Below are positions 34,881-42,203 of a DNA stretch of 59,745 bases, one piece after another. How positions within the stretch are numbered: position 1 is the first letter of the stretch; the number at the start of each line of letters is the position of its first letter. Below the pieces are notes generated by a model, which made no database searches, was not told the DNA's origin, and saw nothing but the letters and a program-made list of their open reading frames with translations. Where the stretch lies: NCBI GenBank assembly GCA_937923405.1, contig CALDUY010000041.1, positions 1 to 59,745 of the forward strand. The letters are read 5' to 3'. This DNA comes from an uncultured Gemmataceae bacterium (GTDB lineage Bacteria > Planctomycetota > Planctomycetia > Gemmatales > Gemmataceae). Both the position numbers and the translations under genes were made by a program.

Positions 34881-37124
34881 TCATTTGGGGCCAAAGCGGA
34901 GATCGCCTTGGAACGGCTCGCCGAGCAGGGCTTGCCACTGTTTTCGCTGCTGGGGAGTCAAAATTTTCAAGGCGCGTTCCATCGAGGAGAACTTGTCCGG
35001 TTCGGGAAACGGTCCCCCTTTGGGACCAAACTTTCCTCGTCCGCCGCCACCAAAGCTGCTGGAACTGCCGCCAAATCCGCCAAACCCACCGAAGCCTCCC
35101 TTGCCTTTGCCCCCCCTCCCCTTGCCTTCAGGGCCGCCCGGACCACCTGGACCACCCGGACCACCTGGACCCCCGCGTACCATGCGAATCTCATGCGATT
35201 GAGCCTCGGTCAGGCCGAGCAGTTCTCCCGCCTCCAACAAAGCGTCGATGCCACGCATCTGACGAACGATTTGCTTCAGACGGTCTTTTTGCTCCGTGGT
35301 CAGCACTTCGTCAGCTTTTTTCTCCAGTTCCGTGAGGTTATTGAAGGGACGAATTTTGGGGCCGGGTTCGAGCATCAACGGTTGCAGGGCCTGCACCTGC
35401 TCCGGCGTCAGTTTGAGTTCTTCACGCACCGAAGGCATGCCCAGCAGATAGACGCGCATCAGGCCGCGCGGTGGACCGAAAGGTGGCATCATCCCAGGAC
35501 CGCCTGGTAGATGACCATGCTCACGCATAGCACGCTGAAACTGAGCAAAGGCCTCCTCGCGTTTGCCGATCTCGTTGAGCAGTTCCGCGACCTGTAGCCG
35601 CGTTTGGATCAACTCCGCGGCGATCGCTTCTTCTTCCTTGTGCTGTTCGATGAACTCTTCGTAGTAACTGAGCAGTTCGGTCAGCAATTGGCGACGTACC
35701 CCCTGAAACTCGGGATTCTCGCTGAGTTCCTCAGTGGCAAACTCGGTGATGAAATCCAGCACCTTGCGGGCCTGCTGGAAGTTCAATTCGGCGCGTTCCC
35801 GCTGCTCAGTTTCTTTCTCCAGCGAGGCACGCACTTGAGCCTCGGCCATCGACACCTGGTAGGTGGTGATGCCCAGAACCAGGACGGCGGCGGCCAGCCC
35901 GACGACGGCGGTAATCACCAGCTTACGATGCCGACGCGCCCACTTGACTAAGCGTTCCTGCAAGCCGGGCGGCTTGGCCGTGATGGGACGATCCTCCAGG
36001 AAGAAGCGCAAATCGTCGGCAAAGGCGCGAGCGCTGGCGTAGCGATCCTCCGGACGCTTGGCCATCGCTTTGAGCAAGATCGTCTCCAATTCGACGGGCA
36101 AATGGGGCTGAAGGCGTCGCGGTGGAATTGGCTCGGACTCTAACACTTGCCGCAGACATTCGGCACGATCCCGGCCATCGAATGCGGGACGCTGTGTCAG
36201 CAGTTCATACAGCGTCACGCCCAGCGAGTAGACATCGCTGCGCGGATCGATGACCGGCTGGCCCGAGGCTTGTTCGGGACTCATGTAGCGGAGCGTGCCG
36301 ACCAGATCGCCGGGTGTGGTAACGCCCGGATTGGTCGAAATGCGAGCCAGACCGAAGTCGGTCACCCAGAGATTGCCGCGATCGTCCAGCAACAGGTTGG
36401 CCGGTTTGATGTCGCGGTGCACCACGCCCATCTGATGGGCATAATCCAAGGCATCGGCGGCTTGAACCCCGAGCCGGGCCACCTCCCGGAAGAACGCCTT
36501 ACTATGCACCGAATGCCGGCTCAGAAGAGACGTGGCAGCGGCGACGGTTTCCGCGCCCGGCAGGGCAGCCTGCGGTTGTTGGTGCAGATGCTCAATGACG
36601 TCGGCCAAAGTGCGGCCTTCGATCAGCTGCATAGCGTAGTAGGGCACGCCGCGTTCCCGACCGACGGCGAAGACCGGCACGATGTTGCCGTGATGCAAGG
36701 CGGCGGCCGCTCGGGCCTCGTTCTCGAAGCGTTGCAGTTGTCGCGAATCCAGGGTTCCGGCCAACGGCAGAATCTTTAGCGCCACACGCCGCCGAAGACT
36801 GATTTGCTCGGCCTCGTAGACAACGCCCATGCCACCCCGACCGATCTCGCGTACCAACCGAAAATCGCCGAGTACCCCTTCCTGCGGTGCCCCGTCCGAC
36901 GGACGCAGTCCCGGAGCGGCGGAGCGAACGAACGACAGTCCGTCGAGGCAGTCGGCCAGTTCGTCGGCAATGTCGGGGTAGCGAGCCAGGAACTCGGCCC
37001 GTGGAGGCGTTTGCCCCGCATCGACGGCGGCTTGGTACTCGCGCATGGCCGCCACGATCCGTTCGCTGCTCTGAGATCGATCGGATCGATTCGGGCGAAA
37101 GTCCTCGGTCTTGCTGTCGATCAT
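34881..37124 (-). CDS. Transmembrane Ser/Thr protein kinase with LTxxQ-type extracytoplasmic region
   Basis: 747 residues. The N-terminal ~85 residues (AAMREYQAAVDAGQTPPRAE) form the usual planctomycete kinase lead-in. The Hanks-type kinase has GRGGMG (95-100), VALK Lys117, HRDIKPAN (Asp238), DFG (256-258) and MSPEQ. A membrane helix lies at about 402-422. A coiled region (ASLEKETEQRERAELNFQQA) and a C-terminal extracytoplasmic part follow, with CpxP/Spy-like motifs LTPEQVQALQ, LTEAQ and LTPQQRKQW, and a Gly-rich stretch (GGPGGPGGPGGPG, GGFGGFGGFGG). Its ATG overlaps the stop of the sigma factor gene (ATGA), implying coupled expression. ECF factors linked to such kinases in planctomycetes are thought to be controlled by phosphorylation rather than by an anti-sigma factor. 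Confidence 0.93.
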   Translation of the reverse strand: MIDSKTEDFRPNRSDRSQSSERIVAAMREYQAAVDAGQTPPRAEFLARYPDIADELADCLDGLSFVRSAAPGLRPSDGAPQEGVLGDFRLVREIGRGGMGVVYEAEQISLRRRVALKILPLAGTLDSRQLQRFENEARAAAALHHGNIVPVFAVGRERGVPYYAMQLIEGRTLADVIEHLHQQPQAALPGAETVAAATSLLSRHSVHSKAFFREVARLGVQAADALDYAHQMGVVHRDIKPANLLLDDRGNLWVTDFGLARISTNPGVTTPGDLVGTLRYMSPEQASGQPVIDPRSDVYSLGVTLYELLTQRPAFDGRDRAECLRQVLESEPIPPRRLQPHLPVELETILLKAMAKRPEDRYASARAFADDLRFFLEDRPITAKPPGLQERLVKWARRHRKLVITAVVGLAAAVLVLGITTYQVSMAEAQVRASLEKETEQRERAELNFQQARKVLDFITEFATEELSENPEFQGVRRQLLTELLSYYEEFIEQHKEEEAIAAELIQTRLQVAELLNEIGKREEAFAQFQRAMREHGHLPGGPGMMPPFGPPRGLMRVYLLGMPSVREELKLTPEQVQALQPLMLEPGPKIRPFNNLTELEKKADEVLTTEQKDRLKQIVRQMRGIDALLEAGELLGLTEAQSHEIRMVRGGPGGPGGPGGPGGPEGKGRGGKGKGGFGGFGGFGGSSSSFGGGGRGKFGPKGGPFPEPDKFSSMERALKILTPQQRKQWQALLGEPFQGDLRFGPK

Positions 37125-37735
37125 GACTCGGCTCCCAACACGCGACGTAGTTTCGGCAGAGCGCGAACCCAGAGTTTTTCTACACTATCGAGACTTCGCC
37201 CCATGCGCTGGGCCACCTCGGGAAATGTCAGACCTTCCAGATGGCGTAAGTAGATTACCTCTCGATAGTCTTCGGGCAACAGGCTCAGGGCGTTGGCCAA
37301 CAGCACCGACTGTTCGCGACGACTGGCCAACTGGCTGGGAGTGCTGTGGCCAGCGATCAAGGCTCCGTCGATGGCCCGCGAGGACTGATCGAGTTCCTCG
37401 CCCAGTAGTCGTTCCAGCCGCACATCCCGAGCCTGAGTCCCGTAGTAGTGCCGCATCAAATGCGACAGCCGCCTCGCGAGAATCTGCCGCAGCCAGCAGG
37501 TGAACTCCGGTTCGGAGTTGCCGCGAAACTGCCCGAAGTAACGGGCCGCTTCGAGAAAGGTTTCCTGCACCATGTCGCCGGGATCTGCCTTACCCTGTAG
37601 TCGCCGTCCCACCTGCAGGCGTGACAACAGCATCAGATAGTGACGGTAGCGTTCGAGCAACTGGCCAAACGCGTGCTCGTTGCCTGCTCGTGCCAGCTTC
37701 AGCAGTTCTTCGCACTCAGGCTCGCCACGGGACAT
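37121..37735 (-). CDS. ECF-type RNA polymerase sigma factor (kinase-linked)
   Basis: 204 residues from ATG 37735, preceded by GAGGTGG; the frame is open further upstream to 38218 but without family similarity. Region 2: EHAFGQLLERYRHYLMLLSR, DPGDMVQETFLEAARYFGQF. Region 4: LPEDYREVIYLRHLEGLTFP, VAQRMGRSLDSVEKLWVRAL. No anti-sigma gene is adjacent. Instead the next gene is a Ser/Thr kinase with a 4-bp overlap, as in planctomycete ECF-STK pairs. The regulon is not deducible here. Confidence 0.93.
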   Translation of the reverse strand: MSRGEPECEELLKLARAGNEHAFGQLLERYRHYLMLLSRLQVGRRLQGKADPGDMVQETFLEAARYFGQFRGNSEPEFTCWLRQILARRLSHLMRHYYGTQARDVRLERLLGEELDQSSRAIDGALIAGHSTPSQLASRREQSVLLANALSLLPEDYREVIYLRHLEGLTFPEVAQRMGRSLDSVEKLWVRALPKLRRVLGAES

Positions 37736-38058
37736 TCGCACCACCTCATATCCAGTAGGTGCCGAAACCCAGCATGATACCGCCACAGAGAGCAAAAAAG
37801 AGGCGACCGCGTCCGCCGCGCCACGGGGTACCAAGCCTGGCAACAACGGAACACGGTCGATTATGCCCGGACAGACCGGGTAACGGAAGAGTGTATCAAG
37901 CAACCATGAGATCCTGATGAGAAAAGCCGCCTTTGTCGAGCAAGTGAAAAAAGCGTGAAGTTCTGCGGCGGTAGTGCCCGTCGAAGCGGCACCAGAACTA
38001 CAGAGGACGTCCGTCCGGTGGACGTTTGGGCGATTCCCCCCTGTTGAGAGAAGATGAC
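37736..38058. other. 323-bp divergent promoter region between sigma factor and CotH-like genes
   Basis: No gene is supported. The sigma factor frame extends into it without homology. It should contain promoters for the sigma-kinase operon (minus) and the CotH-like gene (plus), so co-regulation is possible. No clear ECF promoter pair was identified by eye. Confidence 0.4.
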
Positions 38059-39855
38059 ATGACGACTCGAATGTGGGCGACAGTGGCTGTCGGCCTGTTG
38101 ACTGGTGCGATGCTGTTGACTTCGCCGGACGTTGCGGGCCAACAGAAGCAAGAACGCAAGGACAAAAAGGGCAAAGAGTTCGACAAGAAGGATTTCTTTG
38201 ACAAGAAAGGCGGACCACCTGGTTTTGCTGGCAAGGGGGGCTTTGGCGGCAAAGGTGGTTTCGGCGGCCCCGGCGGAGAGAAACTCAAGCTCGTCGAAAA
38301 ATTCGACAAGGACGGCGATGGCCGCCTCAATGCTGAGGAACGCAGAGCCGCCCGTGAATGGTTGCAGAAAGAGGGCGGCGGCTTCGCTGGCTTCGGCGGC
38401 AAAGGCAAGGGTGGCAAAGGCGGCTTCGAGGGGTTCGAGGGCAAAGGTAAAGGTGGCAAAGGCGGCTTCGAGGGGTTCGAGGGCAAAGGTAAGGGCGGCA
38501 AAGGCAAAGGCGGTTTCGGCAAAGGTGGTTTTGGCAAGGGAGGTCGCGAACCCGCTAAACCTGGACCCAAGGTCAAGCCCGAGGACGTGACGAACTACCC
38601 CAAGGCTTCCCTCTACGAACCGACTGTCTTGCGAACCATTTTTATCGATTTCGAGGCGAACGACTGGGAAGACGAGCTAGCCGACTTTCGCAACACCGAT
38701 GTTGAAGTACCTGCCACTCTCACCGTCGATGGTAAGAAGTATCCCAACGTGGGCATCCACTTCCGCGGCATGTCGTCCTACATGATGGTTGGTCCTGGCC
38801 ACAAACGTTCGCTGGGGCTGTCGATGGACTTTGCCGATAAGAAGCAGCGACTGTATGGCTACAAAACCTTGAACCTGCTCAACTCCGCGGACGATCCTTC
38901 TTTCCTGCACACCGTGCTGTATTCGCACGTCGCCCGACAGTACATTCCCGCTCCCAAGGCCAACCTCGTCAAGGTAGTCATCAATGGCGAAAGTTGGGGG
39001 TTGTACGTCAATGTGCAACAGTTCAACAAGGACTTCACTCGCGAATTTTTCGCTAGTGAGAAAGGCGCTCGCTGGAAGGTGCGTGGCAGTCCAGGAGGAG
39101 CCGGCGGACTGGAATACGTCGGCGATCGCATCGAGGACTACAAACGCCGATTCACTATTAAGAGCAAAGATACCGAGAAATCATGGATGGCACTAATTAA
39201 CCTCTGCAAAGTATTGAATACCACGCCACCAGAGAAGCTCGAAGAGGCCCTGAAACCGATCCTCGACATTGATAGCACGTTGTGGTTTCTCGCTCTCGAC
39301 GTAGCGTTGGTGAACACCGATGGCTACTGGATTCGCGCCAGTGACTATTGCCTGTATCTCGACGAAAAAGGCAAGTTCCATGTCATCCCGCACGATGTGA
39401 ACGAAACGTTCGCCTCGCTATCGGGCAGAGGCGGTCCTGGCGGCTTCGGTCCTGGCGGTCCTGGTAGCCCCGATGAACCGGGTGGCATTCGCGGCCCTGA
39501 TGCCCTGGGAGAACAATTGGATCCGCTGGTTGGGCTGAACAATCCTCGTATGCCGTTACGAAGTAAGCTGCTGGCAGTGCCGGCTCTCCGCGAACGCTAT
39601 CTGAAGTGCGTCCGCGACATTGCCGAGAAACAACTCGATTGGAACAAGCTCGGTCCGGTCGTCGCTAGCTATCGCAAGCTGATCGAGAAGGAGGTCGAGT
39701 TGGACACCCGCAAGCTGTACCCTGTGGCCGCCTTCCAGGCCGCTACTGAGGAGAAAGCCACCGAGCAGCGTATGGGGCGCGGACGTGAAGTCAGTCTCCG
39801 CGAGTTTGCCCAGAAGCGGCGCGAATTCCTGCTCAAGGCGACCAAACCGAAATAA
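38059..39855 (+). CDS. Secreted CotH-kinase-family protein with EF-hand and Gly/Lys-rich repeats
   Basis: 598 residues from ATG 38059; a TTG-initiated extension to 38026 is unlikely. A signal peptide is likely (MWATVAVGLLTGAMLLTS...VAGQ). Next come a Lys/Asp/Gly-rich segment, an EF-hand-like loop DKDGDGRLNAEE and repeats (GKGKGGKGGFEGFE twice, then GKGGFGKGG). The CotH-type domain follows: LRTIFIDFEANDWEDEL, VGIHFRGMSSYMM, KTLNLLNSADDPSFL, NGESWGLYVNVQQFNKDF and HDVNETF. CotH proteins are atypical, secreted protein-kinase-like enzymes first known from spore coats. Calcium binding is suggested by the EF-hand. It is divergent from the ECF-kinase pair. DNA around 38400-38510 contains near-exact direct repeats. 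Confidence 0.85.
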   Translation: MTTRMWATVAVGLLTGAMLLTSPDVAGQQKQERKDKKGKEFDKKDFFDKKGGPPGFAGKGGFGGKGGFGGPGGEKLKLVEKFDKDGDGRLNAEERRAAREWLQKEGGGFAGFGGKGKGGKGGFEGFEGKGKGGKGGFEGFEGKGKGGKGKGGFGKGGFGKGGREPAKPGPKVKPEDVTNYPKASLYEPTVLRTIFIDFEANDWEDELADFRNTDVEVPATLTVDGKKYPNVGIHFRGMSSYMMVGPGHKRSLGLSMDFADKKQRLYGYKTLNLLNSADDPSFLHTVLYSHVARQYIPAPKANLVKVVINGESWGLYVNVQQFNKDFTREFFASEKGARWKVRGSPGGAGGLEYVGDRIEDYKRRFTIKSKDTEKSWMALINLCKVLNTTPPEKLEEALKPILDIDSTLWFLALDVALVNTDGYWIRASDYCLYLDEKGKFHVIPHDVNETFASLSGRGGPGGFGPGGPGSPDEPGGIRGPDALGEQLDPLVGLNNPRMPLRSKLLAVPALRERYLKCVRDIAEKQLDWNKLGPVVASYRKLIEKEVELDTRKLYPVAAFQAATEEKATEQRMGRGREVSLREFAQKRREFLLKATKPK

Positions 39856-40036
39856 CTCAGTGATTCCCCCTTCGAGACCGCGCGATTCCTGATTTTTCAG
39901 GGGTCGCGTGGTCGTTCGCGCTAGACCGAGCGGCGAGCGCGGCATATTGTCTCAGCATCCATCCCTAGCGAGTGGGGCCGTGCTGGTCGTTTCCGGTTGT
40001 GGCCCCGGAAGGTGTTTCCCACTTTCGGAGGTGTCT

Positions 40037-40867
40037 GTGTCTCATTTTCGTTGGTTGGCGATCTTCCTCGGCGCATGGTTGTTGGGCCTGCTACTGCTCC
40101 CCGAACCGAGTAGTGGCCAGGACACAACGAGCAGCAAGCAAACCAAAATGCGCGTTCTGGTACCGCAAAAGCGTTGTAAAATCTCGGTCGATGGCAAAGT
40201 GATCGAGGGCAAGGCAGCCGACGTTCGTGAGTTTACGGCTCCGGAATTGAAGAAGGATAAGAAGGAGTACGAGGTCACGGTTACCTGGCGGACGAATAAC
40301 TACACTCGCTTCTATCGCAGTAAAAAGGTCGCGCCGAAACCAGGAGGAGTCGTCGAGGTTGATCTGCGTGAGTCTGATCCGACCAATCCTGATCATATTG
40401 AGATCCGTTTTGTCCCTACTCCAAACGATGTGGTGCGACGGATGTGCCAACTGGCCAAGGTGAGCAAGGATGATGTCGTCTTCGATCTAGGCTGTGGCGA
40501 TGGACGCATGGTTCTGATCGCGCTGGACGAGTTCAAGGCCAAGCGCGGGGTCGGCATTGATCTGGACCCCCAGCGGATCAAAGAGTCGAAGGAGAACGCC
40601 GAACGCATGAAGTTGACCGACAAGGTCGAATTCCGCGAAGGCGATGTGTTGAAGATTAAGGATCTCTCGGAAGCCAGTGTGGTGCTGTTGTACATGGGCG
40701 ACGACGTGAACTTACGACTGCGACCGATCCTGCAAAAAACGCTGAAACCAGGCTCGCGGATTGTTTCGCACCGCTTTGGCATGGGCGACTGGAAGCCGGA
40801 TCGTTCCGAGACCTTCGAGGCGGCAGACGGCGACGAGTACACGATTCATCTGTGGACCATCAAGTAA
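40037..40867 (+). CDS. Predicted exported SAM methyltransferase with TIGR03000-like domain
   Basis: 276 residues from GTG 40037, five nucleotides after GGAGG. A signal peptide or anchor (FRWLAIFLGAWLLGLLLLPE) is followed by a TIGR03000-like beta domain at about 38-111 (MRVLVPQKRCKISVDGK...VREFTAPELKKDKKEYEVTV). A class I methyltransferase domain follows: motif I FDLGCGDGRM (149-158), GVGIDLDPQRI, VEFREGDVLKI and SVVLLYMGDDVNLRL. The methyltransferase fold is clear. The presence of an export signal is unusual, because SAM is not expected outside the cytoplasm. Either the N-terminus is a cytoplasm-facing anchor or the domain is used differently. Confidence 0.8.
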   Translation: MSHFRWLAIFLGAWLLGLLLLPEPSSGQDTTSSKQTKMRVLVPQKRCKISVDGKVIEGKAADVREFTAPELKKDKKEYEVTVTWRTNNYTRFYRSKKVAPKPGGVVEVDLRESDPTNPDHIEIRFVPTPNDVVRRMCQLAKVSKDDVVFDLGCGDGRMVLIALDEFKAKRGVGIDLDPQRIKESKENAERMKLTDKVEFREGDVLKIKDLSEASVVLLYMGDDVNLRLRPILQKTLKPGSRIVSHRFGMGDWKPDRSETFEAADGDEYTIHLWTIK

Positions 40868-41190
40868 GGCAGCCAGGGAACAGCGGATAGGGCTTCCTGC
40901 TCGGGCCAGAGTTGCGCCGTTGGCTACGGCCCGAGCTGCTGGGATGGTTCCAGTCGCCATCACCTGGTTGCTCCAGGCTCAGGTTGACAGGATGAGATCC
41001 CCGACGTAGACTGCGTCCTTCGATGGATAGCTGTGAAGCGCCATCGGTCGGCCCACGCACCAGGAAGGATCTCCACGTGGAGAGAAGGGCCTTGCGAACT
41101 TCCTTGATCGACCTCTTGAAACGCTGCGGTGATCGCTCATTCAAGTTGGTCAGTGTGGATCAGACCACGGACAGGAAAGGACCCACACAT
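40868..41190. other. 323-bp intergenic region before PEP-CTERM gene
   Basis: No recognisable gene. The frame of the next gene extends upstream to 41023, but the predicted extension is basic, lacks a signal sequence and has no homology feel. AGGAAAGGA before ATG 41191 is the better start signal. Nothing else notable was seen. Confidence 0.4.
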
Positions 41191-41862
41191 ATGATTCGTT
41201 CGTTGAAGACGAAGCTCGCGGCCCTGGCAGTGGTGCTGCTCGGCAGTACTGTTGCTCAGGCGTCTGTTCCGGCAAGCGCCCTGCAGTGGACTTACAATTT
41301 CTCGCCCAGCGCCCCAGCAGTGATCTCCGACACAAACGCCACTGCTGGCGTTTCGTTCACCAACGAGCCGACCAAGGCAGCTGTTGGTTCCTCGGACATT
41401 GTTGCCACCAATCTCCGCGTATTCAGCGCCGCGACGGCGGCCAGCCCCGACTTACTGACGTCTAGTGGCGCGTACTCGCTGACGTTGGTGTTGTCGACAA
41501 TTGACGATAGCACGCCGTACTCGTCGACCTTGACGTTCACGGGTAAGCTCTCTGGATCGTTCTCTTCCGAGAGCGCTAATGTCACCAATGTGTTCGGCCC
41601 AGGCTCGACGCAGACCACCTCGCTGGGTTCGTACACCTTTACCGTGTCTCTGGTGGCTTACACGCCGCCTGGTCCACCGGATCAGATCAACGCCGGCAGT
41701 ATCTCCGCCCATGTGTCGATCTCCCGAGCTTCCGGGGCGGGTGACCCTGTGCCGGTCGTGCCGGAACCGTCCACGTTGCTGCTCTCGACTCTGGGGCTGT
41801 CGTGCTTGGGTGGAGCCGCCTGGCGAAAGCGTCATCAGCCGCCCGTCGAAGCGGTCGTCTAA
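41191..41862 (+). CDS. PEP-CTERM sorting-domain protein
   Basis: 223 residues. A signal peptide is present (KLAALAVVLLGSTVAQASVP). The mature part is beta-rich and Ser/Thr-rich (SSTLTFTGKLSGSFSSESAN). The C-terminus has the sorting signal VVPEPSTLLLSTLGLS, a hydrophobic helix and a basic end (WRKRHQ). PEP-CTERM proteins are processed by exosortase (EpsH/XrtA-type) and are usually genetically associated with exopolysaccharide loci, consistent with the sugar-nucleotide genes a few kilobases downstream. No exosortase gene is in the window. Confidence 0.9.
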   Translation: MIRSLKTKLAALAVVLLGSTVAQASVPASALQWTYNFSPSAPAVISDTNATAGVSFTNEPTKAAVGSSDIVATNLRVFSAATAASPDLLTSSGAYSLTLVLSTIDDSTPYSSTLTFTGKLSGSFSSESANVTNVFGPGSTQTTSLGSYTFTVSLVAYTPPGPPDQINAGSISAHVSISRASGAGDPVPVVPEPSTLLLSTLGLSCLGGAAWRKRHQPPVEAVV

Positions 41863-41869
41863 CTCGGCT

Positions 41870-41897
41870 CCTTCCCCTCCTCCCCGCGGAGGGAAGG
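41870..41897 (+). terminator. Terminator-like hairpin after PEP-CTERM gene
   Basis: CCTTCCCCTCC (41870-41880) pairs with GGAGGGAAGG (41888-41897): ten pairs with one bulged C and a 7-nt loop, followed by TTT. It begins seven bases after the stop codon. Confidence 0.5.
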
Positions 41898-42203
41898 TTT
41901 CTCCACAGGGTCCGGCCAACTCCGCCGGATCTCGAACTATGTCGCTGATTTGTTGCTGACCAACGGATCCTGTGCCTGACCTCCCTGAGAAGGCGGGGTC
42001 AGGCCGTGGGTCTCTCCCTCTGGCTCTGCGACTGAAGCCCGGCCCCCTGGAAACGACTTCTTCGATGTGTGGCTTTCTCTGCTATTTCCGATCCCTATTC
42101 TCCTCAGCCGATCGCTGCTCGCTGCTCTGTTCGATGCTCACTCGCGTCGAACCTGGAGTAGTTGGCGCGCGCTGGGGCGAGTTAACCCATGGATGGACCT
42201 CTA
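41898..42203. other. Intergenic region before TPR gene
   Basis: About 300 bp with no recognisable gene, lying between the terminator-like hairpin and the TPR gene start. It presumably contains the promoter of the TPR/sugar-nucleotide gene run. No repeat or conserved motif was seen. Confidence 0.35.

Noticed and set aside
37736..38218. N-terminal extension of the kinase-linked sigma factor
   Set aside because: The extension lacks sigma-factor features and contains clustered Ser/Cys/Arg typical of non-coding translation; ATG 37735 has a good ribosome site.
38395..38510. Direct repeats considered as CRISPR-like or mobile DNA
   Set aside because: The repeats are in frame within the CotH-like gene and encode Gly/Lys-rich protein repeats without unique spacers.
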